Of a stretch of 64,000 nucleotides of DNA, positions 8,129 through 16,561 are shown one piece after another. The stretch is from contig JAUXRI010000316.1 of NCBI GenBank assembly GCA_030681895.1, positions 1-64,000 on the forward strand, written 5' to 3'. Position numbers and translations under genes: made by a program. Source of the stretch: Myxococcales bacterium. GTDB lineage: Bacteria; Myxococcota; Myxococcia; Myxococcales; Myxococcaceae. Positions within the stretch are counted from its first letter, which is position 1. Each line of letters starts with the position of its first letter. The notes beneath the pieces are model-generated. The model was not told where the DNA came from. It searched no databases and saw only the letters and a list, made by a program, of their open reading frames with translations.

Positions 8129-9625
8129 ATGGGCATCCTTTTGCTTCTCGTCGGTGTCGCAGTTCTCGGCTTCGGGCTCTTTCAGCACACCAAGGGCAAG
8201 CGCATTCTCTCTGCGCCCTTCAAGAAGACCGGTGAGCTGAAGTCGAACCCCACCACCAGCGACCCCAAGGGCGCCATCTCGACCGAGGGCAAGGTCGTCG
8301 CGCCCGCGCAGCAGCTCCTCTCGCCGTGCACGAAGCAGCCGTGCCTTGCGTACGAAGTGAAGGTCGAGCGCCTGTGGGAGAAGACCGAGACGACGGAAGA
8401 CGGTACCAAGACGGTGAAGGGCTCCGACACCCTCGACACGCTCAAGGGGGGCGCGGTGTTCGGCCTCGATGACGGTTCCGGCGTCTTCACGGTCGACGTC
8501 AGCAAGGGCGCCGACTTCGACAACTTCAAGGACGGCTTCAAGAAGGAGCTCAACGGCCGCGGCTGGGCGTCGCAGATTCAGTTCGGCGAGCTCAACTACG
8601 ACCTGCCCGTCTTGAGCGACTCCGAGAAGTACACCATCGGCTTCAAGGCCACCGAGAAGTACGTGCCGGTCGAAGGCAGCCTCTTCGTGCTCGGTAAGCT
8701 CGAGGGCGCGTCCATCGTCAAGCCGGGCTGGCGCTCGCTGATGACGTCGTCGAAGGGCCGCGACGGCCTCATGGGCAGCATCACCAAGAAGAAGAAGTTC
8801 TCGTTCATCGGCGGCGGCATCACGGCCGTCCTCTCGATCCCCGCGATGCTCTTCGGGCCCACCATCGACACCAGCGGGCCGTCGTCGTCGTGCGAGTCGG
8901 CGCTCACCGATACCCGCGTGAAGTGCGGCGACCGCGTGTCGAGCAAGTCCGGTGAGACCTACAACTGGACCGTGACGAAGGGCGGCGAGTACCAACTCAC
9001 CGTGTTCGCGCCGAGCAAGAAGGTCGCGTTCGACCCCGAGCTGATCATCGAAGACGCGAAGGGCGAAGTGCTCGCCGACACCGAAGGCGGCGTGGGTGGC
9101 AACGCGGTCGCGAAGCTCCACGTCGAGCCGGGCACGTACAAGCTGACCGTGAAGCCGGGCGACGACTACATGGTCAAGGGCGGCTTCGGGTTCGACCTCG
9201 AGATCTCCGGTGGCCCCGCGGCTGACGTGGCTGGCGCTCCGGTGGCGAAGGCCGAGGGTGATGCGGCGCCTGTCGCGGCTGCTGGTGGCGAGCTCGGCGA
9301 GCAGGTCGCGATGCTCAACGAACTCTGCCCCGACACCTTCTGCGAGGGCGACTACCAGTACAAGTTCAAGAAGCTCGACTGCGTCGAGGCCACGAAGTGC
9401 GTGCTCTCGTTCGACGCGAAGGACCTCAAGGGCAAGTCGTTCGCCGCGCAGGTTCCCGTCGTCGGCTTCAAGTCGCTCGACGATGAAGAGGCCACCTTCG
9501 TCGGCGCGGTCAGCGAGTCGCTCATGAAGTGGGAGTCGCTGCCGACCAACCTGAAGACGGTCGCGATGGCGAACCCGGGCAAGGCGCCAGTGAAGCCGGC
9601 CGCGAAGCCTGCGAAGAAGAAGTGA
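8129..9625 (+). CDS. BAM/GIDE-domain membrane protein with C-terminal adhesion-like beta domain
   Basis: A protein of 498 residues. An N-terminal helix (1-19) anchors it. Residues about 45-210 match the layout of the BAM or GIDE domain found in mitochondrial MUL1/MULAN ubiquitin ligases and in many bacteria: a segment ending KVVAPAQQLLSPCTKQPCLAYEVKVER, here without any RING finger. A second hydrophobic segment lies near 224-245 (IGGGITAVLSIPAMLFG). The C-terminal half (about 258-362) resembles a prepeptidase-type beta domain (YNWTVTKGGEYQLTVFAP, then VEPGTYKLTVKPGDDY). A ribosome site (GGAG at 8118) precedes the ATG. The gene stands alone, divergent from an oxidoreductase and closed by a strong hairpin. 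Function unknown; an envelope role is inferred. Confidence 0.83.
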   Translation: MGILLLLVGVAVLGFGLFQHTKGKRILSAPFKKTGELKSNPTTSDPKGAISTEGKVVAPAQQLLSPCTKQPCLAYEVKVERLWEKTETTEDGTKTVKGSDTLDTLKGGAVFGLDDGSGVFTVDVSKGADFDNFKDGFKKELNGRGWASQIQFGELNYDLPVLSDSEKYTIGFKATEKYVPVEGSLFVLGKLEGASIVKPGWRSLMTSSKGRDGLMGSITKKKKFSFIGGGITAVLSIPAMLFGPTIDTSGPSSSCESALTDTRVKCGDRVSSKSGETYNWTVTKGGEYQLTVFAPSKKVAFDPELIIEDAKGEVLADTEGGVGGNAVAKLHVEPGTYKLTVKPGDDYMVKGGFGFDLEISGGPAADVAGAPVAKAEGDAAPVAAAGGELGEQVAMLNELCPDTFCEGDYQYKFKKLDCVEATKCVLSFDAKDLKGKSFAAQVPVVGFKSLDDEEATFVGAVSESLMKWESLPTNLKTVAMANPGKAPVKPAAKPAKKK

Positions 9626-9679
9626 TTCCCGGAGGGGGAAGGCCCGACGCACTGCCTCGGACCTGAAGGTGATGAAGAG

Positions 9680-9714
9680 AAGGCGCCGGAGCTCCTCGCG
9701 GGTTCCGGCGCCTT
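9680..9714 (+). terminator. Rho-independent-like terminator after the BAM-domain gene
   Basis: A perfect 11-base stem (AAGGCGCCGGA pairing with TCCGGCGCCTT) with a 13-base loop lies 55 bases after the stop at 9625. It is followed by only a weak T-containing tail, as is common in high-GC bacteria. Confidence 0.72.
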
Positions 9715-9772
9715 CGTTCGTCTGGCCGTCGTCACTTGACGTCGTTCTCAGCGCCGCCAACGCTCGACACCG

Positions 9773-10480
9773 GTGCGAGCCCTTCTGCCGATGACGATGA
9801 TGACGAGCAGTCTGCTGGCGTGCGCGACGATTGAATATGGCGCGCCGCCGGTGCCGCCTGCCTCGGGCTCGCGGTGCACGTTCGACCAGTCGCTGGTGTT
9901 GGTGCCCGCGTCTGCCAGCCTCGCCATCGTCGACGACCCGGGCTTCAGCATGCAGCCAGTGCCTGGCGGCGCGCCGATGTTCCGCAGCTCGGGGCCGTCG
10001 CGCAGTCACACCTCGAGCGCTTCGGGGTTCAGCTTCTTCCTCGGCCCCTCACGGCTGACGCCGACCGCTGCGTTGGAGCGCCTGAACGAGCCGGCACTCC
10101 TCGCGCGCTACGAGAGCGACCTCAAGCAGCACTCGCGCGGCGCGATTCACCGGTGGGCGCGGCCGCTGTGGGTGACGTTGATGGCGGGCTCCATCGTCGC
10201 GATGTCGACCGGCCTTGCGCTGATGTTCAACGCGCAAGCGACCCGGCCGCGCGGAGGCCGAGCCGACTACGGGCCCAGCACGGCGGCGCTCCTCGTCGGC
10301 GCCGCGGGCCTGGCGTTGATGATTCCTTTCGTGGCGCTCGATCTGCTCAACCGCGAGCACGAGGCCCCGTTCGTTGCGCGTGAGGCTTTTCTCGTCGCCC
10401 GGCCGGACGAACTCGACGCCGTACAGAACGCCGTCGCCAGACACAACGAGCAGGCCGTGGCGGGTTGCCCCGTGCAGTGA
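9773..10480 (+). CDS. Putative lipoprotein with two membrane segments
   Basis: A protein of 235 residues beginning at GTG 9773 or ATG 9791. The N terminus carries a lipobox-like SSLLAC around residue 17. The middle is Ser/Pro-rich. Near residues 135-155 (LWVTLMAGSIVAMSTGLALMF) and 165-185 (AALLVGAAGLALMIPFVALDL) are two strong hydrophobic helices, an unusual combination with a lipoprotein signal. No family recognised. It lies between a terminator and the convergent pseudokinase gene, so it is probably a single transcription unit. Confidence 0.74.
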   Translation: MRALLPMTMMTSSLLACATIEYGAPPVPPASGSRCTFDQSLVLVPASASLAIVDDPGFSMQPVPGGAPMFRSSGPSRSHTSSASGFSFFLGPSRLTPTAALERLNEPALLARYESDLKQHSRGAIHRWARPLWVTLMAGSIVAMSTGLALMFNAQATRPRGGRADYGPSTAALLVGAAGLALMIPFVALDLLNREHEAPFVAREAFLVARPDELDAVQNAVARHNEQAVAGCPVQ

Positions 10481-10543
10481 CGGCTCGAGGGAGCAGCGAG
10501 GGCTCGTTTCCCGTCGAGTGGAGCTGTTCGGCGCTGCGGTCGC

Positions 10544-12589
10544 TCAGCGACGACGCCGGCGCTTCGTCGGCTTCTTCTTGATGGGCCGCGGCTTCGCGCC
10601 GGCGTCGGTGGCCGTCGGGCCCGCGTCTTCCGTGGCCGTCACGCCAGCGTCTTCTTCTTCGTCCTCTTCCACCTCGCCGCCGTCGGCGTCCGCGTCGACG
10701 AGCCCGTCCTCACCCGCGTCCGTCTCGGGTTCGGGTGCGGCCACTGCCACCGTCGCGGCGACGTCTTCCACGCCCGCGTCGTCATCGAGCAGGAGCACTG
10801 GCGTCACGCGCGCGATGGTCGACGTCTCGGCGCCACCACCCTTGAGCTTCCACACCATCGCCGCGAAGACCCCGGCCACGACGACCAGCAACACCGCGAT
10901 GAGCTTGCGCGAGCCAGACGACGCCGCCTTCACGTCGGTGATGCTGGGCCCCACGTCAGAGACGCCCGAGAGCTCCGCGGCCGTGCCCGACGTGGCGATG
11001 CGCGCGGCAGCGGGGATGGGGCGAATCGCCGTGGGCTCGTGCCGCTCGAGCTCGTCGTCACCGAGCCCGACGTCCTCGTCGCCCGTGTCACCGAGGGCAG
11101 GCACGCCCAGCGGCGGCGTCGGCACGCGGGCCTGCGTCTGCGCCCACTCGAGCTTGGCGTGCGACACCGAGCTCGCCGCGACGGGCACCGCGCGCGGGCC
11201 CGTCGATGACCCATCGTCAGAGGTGTCGGCTGGCGTGGCCGGCTTCGGGAGCTGCAAGCGCGGCTGCGTCTCGAGCGGAAGGCTGGCCGACGCGCGCGCA
11301 GGCGCTGAAGCCGTCGGAGGCACCTGCAGCCGTGGCTGCGTCTCGAGGGGAAGGCCCGCCGGCGCCACAGGAGCCAGCACGGGCGGCCGGGACGGCGACG
11401 ACGCCTTCGGAGTCAACACTGGCACCGACGACGACAACCGCGGTGGTGGCCCCGCAGGAGGCGCGACGGGTGGCCGAGACGGTGACGACGCCTTCGGAGT
11501 CAGCACCGGAACCGAGGACGACAACCGCGGTGGCGCCGCCGCGAGCATTGCCGGCCCTGGTACGCCGGGTTGCGTCGACATCGGAATGCCCTGCGCTGGT
11601 CTGGGCTCGGGTGGAATGGCCAGCGCAGAGAAGGCATCGCCGGGCGGGGTTCCTGGCTGGGTGCCGACCGGAATCTTCTGAATCTGCGGCAGGTCAGTGA
11701 ACGTCTCTTTGGTGCCCGGCGTCAGGTGCTCACCCGTCGGGACGTCGTCGATGCCCGGCGCAGGGCCCGGGTCGGCGTCGGGCACCGGTGGGCCAGGGCG
11801 AGCGGCAGGCGCTCCAGCGATGAGCTGTGCCACCTGCGCCGCAGAGAAGAGCTGGTCGCCCAGCACGGCCTCGAGCTCATCGGCGAACAGCTCGAGGTCC
11901 GGCTGCCGCTGCTCGACGCTGCGCGCGATGGCTCGCTGCACGACGTCGTCGATGGCGGGCGTACACTCGTCGTGCAGCTGCGACGGCGACGGCAGCTGGA
12001 GCCCCTCAGTGATGGCGTCGGCGTAGGTGCCTCCGAAGCCGGTCAACGAGGCGTGCAGCACCGCGCCCAGGGCGAAGACGTCGTTGACGAAGCTCGGCGC
12101 GCCGCTCGGCGTGAAGCGCCCGGGCCTGGGGCAGCCGAAGTCCATCACTGTGACGGCGCCGTCCCTGGTGATGAGCAGGCTGCCGTCAGAGAGGCCGCCG
12201 TGCGCGCGCATCGGCGTGATGGCGACGAGCGAGCGCGCCGCGTCGATGACGATGCGGCTCACGAAGGCCAGCGGCACCACGCCACCCGCGTCCAGCAGGC
12301 GCTCGACGACCTCCTGCAGCGACTCCGCCGGGAGCAGGTCCCACACGCCGTAGCGTCGGCCTTCGATGGTGACGACGTCGCGCAGCGGCACGATGCCGGG
12401 GGCTGCGCTGCCGTTCAGCCAGGGCGTGGCGCCTTCGGGCACTTCGCGCAGCAGCGCCTCTCGCCCGCTCTCATCCTTCCCGCGCCACGTGTGTGACGAG
12501 AAGGCGCCGACCGGCAAGAGGGTGACGCGAGTCCAGGCCACGAAGGCCGACTGTATGGGGCCGGTGGCAGAGCCCCAAGCGCTGTTCAC
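10544..12589 (-). CDS. Membrane-anchored Ser/Thr pseudokinase
   Basis: A protein of 681 residues with a kinase-like fold at 20-260 that lacks the catalytic residues. In place of the HRDLKPEN loop it reads HGGLSDGSLL (130-139), so the catalytic Asp is Gly and the Asn is Ser. The glycine-rich loop is absent, and the expected beta-3 Lys region reads EALLREVP. The DFG motif survives (150-152). A long Pro/Ala-rich linker with two near-identical 23-residue repeats (core PPRLSSSVPVLTPKA) and GLPLETQPRLQ-type repeats leads to one membrane helix (about 562-583). An Asp/Glu-rich periplasmic part and a basic tail (KKKPTKRRRRR) follow. Likely role: a scaffold or sensor in kinase signalling rather than phosphotransfer. 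Confidence 0.85.
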   Translation of the reverse strand: MNSAWGSATGPIQSAFVAWTRVTLLPVGAFSSHTWRGKDESGREALLREVPEGATPWLNGSAAPGIVPLRDVVTIEGRRYGVWDLLPAESLQEVVERLLDAGGVVPLAFVSRIVIDAARSLVAITPMRAHGGLSDGSLLITRDGAVTVMDFGCPRPGRFTPSGAPSFVNDVFALGAVLHASLTGFGGTYADAITEGLQLPSPSQLHDECTPAIDDVVQRAIARSVEQRQPDLELFADELEAVLGDQLFSAAQVAQLIAGAPAARPGPPVPDADPGPAPGIDDVPTGEHLTPGTKETFTDLPQIQKIPVGTQPGTPPGDAFSALAIPPEPRPAQGIPMSTQPGVPGPAMLAAAPPRLSSSVPVLTPKASSPSRPPVAPPAGPPPRLSSSVPVLTPKASSPSRPPVLAPVAPAGLPLETQPRLQVPPTASAPARASASLPLETQPRLQLPKPATPADTSDDGSSTGPRAVPVAASSVSHAKLEWAQTQARVPTPPLGVPALGDTGDEDVGLGDDELERHEPTAIRPIPAAARIATSGTAAELSGVSDVGPSITDVKAASSGSRKLIAVLLVVVAGVFAAMVWKLKGGGAETSTIARVTPVLLLDDDAGVEDVAATVAVAAPEPETDAGEDGLVDADADGGEVEEDEEEDAGVTATEDAGPTATDAGAKPRPIKKKPTKRRRRR
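11381..11532. repeat. Tandem coding repeat inside the pseudokinase linker
   Basis: Two imperfect direct repeats of about 67 bases (about 11381-11448 and 11466-11532) encode the doubled PPRLSSSVPVLTPKA segment. Most differences between the units are silent or conservative, which suggests a duplication kept in frame. Confidence 0.75.
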
Positions 12590-12621
12590 GCACGCGCGTC
12601 GAGCGCCGCCTCAGCGTGACG

Positions 12622-12698
12622 TCAGACGTTGGCGTCGAGCTCGAGGCTCGGCGTGACGCGAGCGCTCCATCGACGACGAGCCGCGCGTGCTCCGTGAA
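12622..12698 (-). pseudogene. Degenerate tandem copy of the 3' end of the adjacent lipoprotein gene
   Basis: Directly after the stop of the lipoprotein gene at 12706, the minus strand repeats the last part of that gene in decayed form. The real end reads FTVNAG..VVVDGELASR then ELDVSF-stop. The copy reads FTEHARLVVDGALASR, and after a one-base frame shift ELDANV-stop (TGA complement at 12622-12624). About 80 percent of the DNA positions match by eye, with a gap of about 12 bases. No start signal is visible, so this is best read as a gene-end remnant. Confidence 0.7.
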
Positions 12699-12705
12699 GC
12701 CGAGG

Positions 12706-13410
12706 TCAGAAGCTGACGTCGAGCTCGAAGTCACCGCGAGACGCGAGCTCTCCGTCGACGACGACGTAGACGGTCTGGCCCGCGTTCACCGTGAAGGTCA
12801 CCTCTTCTGGTTCGCCGACGCCGTTGAAGATGGTGCCCGCGACGCACACGCCCGCGCCGCAGACCGGCTGCACGTACAGCATCGGGTCGAACCGAATGAC
12901 GCCGCCATCTCCGAGCGGGCGCTCGAGCGGCGTGACGCGGACGCGATAGGCCCGCGTGACGGAGGGCGCGAGCAGGTACGCCACGTCGCGTCCTGACGCC
13001 GCACCCCCTGACGGACAGCCCATGCCCGAGACGCTGTAGTCGTCGGTGGCGAGAAAGGTGCTGCCGAGGAACGTGCCGCCCGCGGTGACATCGGGCGCTG
13101 AGGTGGAGCAGGTGTCGGAACCGTTGAGCGTGATGGCGCCCGCGTCGGCCGCAGCGCCGCCTGCCGCTCCACCTCCTGACGAGCCTCCCGCTGCAGCGCC
13201 TCCCGAAGTGCCGCCGGCCGCGCCTCCTGCGCTCATGCCTCCTGCGGTGCCGCCACCCTGCGCCGTGCCACCACCCTGCGCCGTGCCACCACCGCTGGCC
13301 CCGGCGTCACGCGTGCCTGCGTCGTTCGGCGTTCCTGCATCAGAGACCCTGATGGTCGAACTTCCGCAGGCGCTCATCGCGAGCGCGAGACACAGAGGCA
13401 GTCGTCGCAT
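12706..13410 (-). CDS. Gly/Ala-repeat lipoprotein with C-terminal beta domain
   Basis: A lipoprotein of 234 residues (lipobox MSACG near residue 15). After an Asp/Ala linker comes a low-complexity region of GGGTAQ and AAGGTSGG-type repeats (about 35-90), which should be an extended flexible stalk. The C-terminal domain (about 95-234) ends in a beta-rich segment typical of myxobacterial surface lipoproteins, with four or more Cys that could form disulfides. It should be anchored in a membrane with the domain displayed away from the surface. Its last 25 or so codons are echoed in degenerate form just downstream (12622-12698). Confidence 0.84.
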   Translation of the reverse strand: MRRLPLCLALAMSACGSSTIRVSDAGTPNDAGTRDAGASGGGTAQGGGTAQGGGTAGGMSAGGAAGGTSGGAAAGGSSGGGAAGGAAADAGAITLNGSDTCSTSAPDVTAGGTFLGSTFLATDDYSVSGMGCPSGGAASGRDVAYLLAPSVTRAYRVRVTPLERPLGDGGVIRFDPMLYVQPVCGAGVCVAGTIFNGVGEPEEVTFTVNAGQTVYVVVDGELASRGDFELDVSF

Positions 13411-13435
13411 GCCCGCTCAGATACCAGAAACACGA

Positions 13436-13463
13436 CGGGCCGGATGGTCGCCCACCCGGCCCG
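13436..13463 (-). terminator. Terminator hairpin after the 765-aa lipoprotein gene
   Basis: A perfect 8-base GC stem (CGGGCCGG with CCGGCCCG) with a 12-base loop lies 28 bases after the stop at 13491. On the minus strand it is followed by TCGTGTTTC, a moderately T-rich tail. Confidence 0.65.
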
Positions 13464-13490
13464 CTGCCCTGAAGAGACGTCGAGAACGAC

Positions 13491-15788
13491 TTAGAGCGTG
13501 CCCGGCTTCACGAGCGCGACCGACAGCTCGTCGAGGTACATCGCGCCAAAGCCAGGGGCCATCATGTTGACGTTGTCGGTCTCGCACTGGATGCGAATCG
13601 AGTTGCCCGCCTGAGCGCTGAGGTCGATGGGGCCTGACGTCAGGTAGCCAGCGTTCGGGTTCCCGTTGAAGAGCGGCTGCACGAGCACGTCAGCGGGCGT
13701 CGTGACCCGGCATCCGAAGGAGTACGAAGCACCCGGGGCCGCGTTGTTCACCACGTTCACCGTGCGGTGGCGCCCGGTGAACTCGTACCGGTGACCAGTG
13801 CCCATCAGCGAGGCGAGCGTGACATCCTGGACGATGCGCGAACGGCCAACGCCAGGAGCGCCGCCCGGAATCGAGCCGAGCACCGCAGCGCAGGGGCTGG
13901 TCGAGCCCGCGATGGCGCCGTTGTTGTTCACTGCAGCCGGAGCCGGGCCGCTGTTGAGCGTCGACGGCGTCCAGCTGCCGAGGCCGCACGTCGCGCCCAT
14001 CTGGAAGTCACCGTTCGCGAGCAGCTCGCGGCGACCCGTCAGGCTGCCCACCAGGTCGCCAGCACGAACGATGTCGTTGCCAGCGGCGTCACGGCCACCA
14101 CGAATCGCGAACGAGCCCGAGGCGTCGTTGTTCGCACCGATGGTGAGCGTGAGGATGCCTGCGGTCGACGACTCCCAGTTCCATGCGGACATGGGCGCGG
14201 GGCTCGCCGTGGTGGTGTAGGTGACCATCGACGCCGGGTCCATCGGCTCCGAGTACGTGATGCGCAGGCGAATGGTGGCCGGCGCAGACGTGTCGTTGAT
14301 GGCGTCGACGGTCGGGTTGCTCGGTGTGGCGTTCGCGTACACCACACCGCCAGCCGTCGGAGGAACCGTGTCGCGCACCTCGACCGGCGTCGCGGCCATC
14401 AGCGGCGCGCGCGTGCCGTAGGCGTCGATGCCGACCACCGCGAAGTTCACGCGATTGCCCCCGGCGAGCGGCTGCGAGAACGGCGCGTTGAAGGTGCCGG
14501 GCAGGCTGACGAACGTCGTCTCGATGCGCGGCGCTCCCGTGGCAGCGATCGGCTGCACCAGCACGTAGTTGGGGTTGTTGCGGGTGTCGCGTGCGTAGAG
14601 CTCGTACCGAACCGCACCGGCGGCCGGCGAGAACGCAATCGTGAACGTGTTCGAGCTGAAGTCGAAGGCGGTCGGGCCGAACGGGCCGGCAATCGGGTTG
14701 CTGTTGGTGACCGTCAGCCCCGACACCTGCGCCGTGAACGGCATCACCATGGCCGGGCGAACCTGGAAGCTGATGGTCGCGTTGAACTGACTGTTCGTGC
14801 CCTGGTTGGTCGATGCGTTGCGCAGCGCGAGCGTGAGGGTGTAGCGCTCGCCTTCACGCAGCGAGTTCAGCGCGGGCTTCACGCGAAGCTCGGTGGCGCT
14901 CATGAACGTGCCCTCGACGGGAACGCTGTTGCCGTTGCTGACCTGGCTCAGCGTCCACGGCGTGGCGCCCATGCCCTGGAGCGTGCCGGTGAAGAGCGGC
15001 AACGCGAAGGTGAACTGAAGGTCTTCGCCCGCGGCGATCTGCCCGTCGAACACGTTCGACGCGATGATCTGCTGGCCGATCGAGCTCGCCGAGTAGGTGA
15101 TGAACACGCGGCCAGGCTGACCCGGGAAGAGCGTCACGAAACTGCTGGTGCTGGCGTAGTCGGCCTGCATGTCGCCGTTCTCGTCGTACCAGCGGGCGTA
15201 GACGCGGGTCGACACGCCCGTCGGCGCGGTCGCGAGGCCCATCAACGTGAACGAGCCGTCCATGCCCGTCGTCGCGCTGACGATGGACTCGCCCGCGCTC
15301 GAGCCGATGTTGTTGCGCTGGTCGACGTAGACCGTCGCGTTGGGCGCCGGGTTGCCGTTCGGGAGGAAGACGAAGCCGCTGACGCTGCCGTTGGCAGGGT
15401 AGAGGTCGATGCTGAACGTGGTGGTCGAGTTCTCGAGCGGCGAGTTGCCCGCGCTGCCCGAGATGGACGTCGACGTGCGGGCGCGCAGGTAGCCGGCCTT
15501 CTCGAAGATGAACATGTACGTGCTGTTCACCACCATGTTGTCGAACTTGAAGATGCCGTCGGCGTTGGTGGTGCCGACGATGTCGCTGCCGGGCACCTTG
15601 ACGGTGACGCCTTCGAGCGGGCTCGCCGTGCCCACGTCGACGACGCGCACGATGATGCTGCCCTTGGGTGAGACAGGCTTCTGGGTCTGGTCGTACTGGG
15701 TTGGGCCGGTCGGCGGCGGAGTGGTGGTACCGCCACCGCACGCGACGAGCCACGACGCTGCAGCGAGAGCTGCGAGGACACGCTTCAT
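13491..15788 (-). CDS. Large lipoprotein with carboxypeptidase-regulatory-like and Ig-like domains
   Basis: A protein of 765 residues with a lipoprotein signal (lipobox LVACG near residue 17) and a Thr/Pro linker. Residues about 43-130 and 133-230 look like two carboxypeptidase-regulatory-like beta domains: VVDVGTASPLEGVTVKVPG with TNADGIFKFDNM, and GFVFLPNGNPAPNATVYV with TGMDGSFTLMGL. Further beta domains of Ig or fibronectin type follow, including a likely Ig-like segment DTVPPTAGGV. A C-terminal carbohydrate-binding-like sandwich begins near NGDFQMGATCGLGSW. There is no catalytic signature. It is probably a surface adhesin or scaffold. A GGGGA ribosome site precedes the ATG, and a hairpin sits in the leader. 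Confidence 0.88.
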   Translation of the reverse strand: MKRVLAALAAASWLVACGGGTTTPPPTGPTQYDQTQKPVSPKGSIIVRVVDVGTASPLEGVTVKVPGSDIVGTTNADGIFKFDNMVVNSTYMFIFEKAGYLRARTSTSISGSAGNSPLENSTTTFSIDLYPANGSVSGFVFLPNGNPAPNATVYVDQRNNIGSSAGESIVSATTGMDGSFTLMGLATAPTGVSTRVYARWYDENGDMQADYASTSSFVTLFPGQPGRVFITYSASSIGQQIIASNVFDGQIAAGEDLQFTFALPLFTGTLQGMGATPWTLSQVSNGNSVPVEGTFMSATELRVKPALNSLREGERYTLTLALRNASTNQGTNSQFNATISFQVRPAMVMPFTAQVSGLTVTNSNPIAGPFGPTAFDFSSNTFTIAFSPAAGAVRYELYARDTRNNPNYVLVQPIAATGAPRIETTFVSLPGTFNAPFSQPLAGGNRVNFAVVGIDAYGTRAPLMAATPVEVRDTVPPTAGGVVYANATPSNPTVDAINDTSAPATIRLRITYSEPMDPASMVTYTTTASPAPMSAWNWESSTAGILTLTIGANNDASGSFAIRGGRDAAGNDIVRAGDLVGSLTGRRELLANGDFQMGATCGLGSWTPSTLNSGPAPAAVNNNGAIAGSTSPCAAVLGSIPGGAPGVGRSRIVQDVTLASLMGTGHRYEFTGRHRTVNVVNNAAPGASYSFGCRVTTPADVLVQPLFNGNPNAGYLTSGPIDLSAQAGNSIRIQCETDNVNMMAPGFGAMYLDELSVALVKPGTL

Positions 15789-15808
15789 GTCTTGATTCCC
15801 CTTTGAGG

Positions 15809-15830
15809 CTTTCGGCCGTTGTGCCGAAAG
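15809..15830 (-). promoter_or_regulatory. Hairpin in the leader of the 765-aa lipoprotein gene
   Basis: A perfect 8-base inverted repeat (CTTTCGGC with GCCGAAAG, loop 6) sits 20 bases upstream of the start at 15788, just ahead of the ribosome site. It could be an operator or an RNA structure that limits translation. The sequence alone does not decide. Confidence 0.4.
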
Positions 15831-15886
15831 ATGGGGCGGACTGTACCGGTCAGGGCGTCATTTTCCACTCCCAACACGACGAATGA

Positions 15887-16561
15887 TCAGCCCCCTGCGT
15901 TGACGGGCGTCGATGTCGGTGAGGGTGGGGCTTCGGGGCGCTCCCGCGACAGGCTGGTGTCGAGGCCCAGCCAGCCGACGCTGACCATCACCTCGCCGCG
16001 CCCGACGAACGCACGGCCGGGGAAGACGTCGGCGCCCGCGCGCGCCATCACGGCGACGGTGAACTCCGAGATGCGCAGGTGAAGGCCGAACACCGCGCGC
16101 TGGGGAAGTCGTGGCGGGCCCTGCTGTCGAAGGAAGAGCTCGAGGCCCGTCTGCAGCGCGAGGTCGACCGAAAACACCCTGCCACCCAGGGAAAGCGCGA
16201 GCTGCGCCTGCGGCCCCAGGCCGAGGTCGAAGGCGCGGTCGGGCACGAGGAAGGCGGCTCCGCCCACCGACACCGAGGCGGTCGCGAAGCGGGCGTCACC
16301 GAGCTGCCACACCCGCGCGCCGCGCAGCTCTGCGTCACGGTCGGTGAAGCCCACCACGCCTTCGAACGACAGCCCTGCGCGTGGGTTGCCGGTGTCGGTG
16401 CGCACGAAGCCCGCGCCGAACGAGCGGGTGCCGACGAACGCCTCGACGACCGTCTCAGGCACCAGCCGGCCGCGCGCGGTGAGCCAGCCGGCTTCGGCGT
16501 GTGCGTTGCCTGCGGCGAAGAGCGTCACCACCACGACGCCGACGGACGACGCGGCCTTCAT
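15887..16561 (-). CDS. Exported beta-rich (outer-membrane barrel-like) protein
   Basis: A protein of 224 residues with a clear signal peptide (MKAASSVGVVVVTLFAAGNAHA). The rest alternates hydrophobic and polar residues in short strands with frequent Gly and aromatic turns (FATASVSVGGAAFLV, AQLALSLGGRVFSVDLAL, AVMARAGADVFPG), the pattern of a small outer-membrane beta barrel. The last strand ends before a Pro/Ser tail rather than at a terminal Phe. The start overlaps the stop of the upstream hydrolase gene by 4 bases, so the two are translated together. Confidence 0.78.
   Translation of the reverse strand: MKAASSVGVVVVTLFAAGNAHAEAGWLTARGRLVPETVVEAFVGTRSFGAGFVRTDTGNPRAGLSFEGVVGFTDRDAELRGARVWQLGDARFATASVSVGGAAFLVPDRAFDLGLGPQAQLALSLGGRVFSVDLALQTGLELFLRQQGPPRLPQRAVFGLHLRISEFTVAVMARAGADVFPGRAFVGRGEVMVSVGWLGLDTSLSRERPEAPPSPTSTPVNAGG

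Noticed and set aside
11381-11532. Repeats in the pseudokinase linker considered as a CRISPR-like array
   Set aside because: There are only two in-frame units in a coding region with no spacers and no cas genes nearby.
13767-15671. A 634-codon open frame on the plus strand opposite the 765-aa lipoprotein gene
   Set aside because: Its product is Arg/Ala-rich with no domains or ribosome site. It is the expected by-product of codon bias in a high-GC gene on the other strand.
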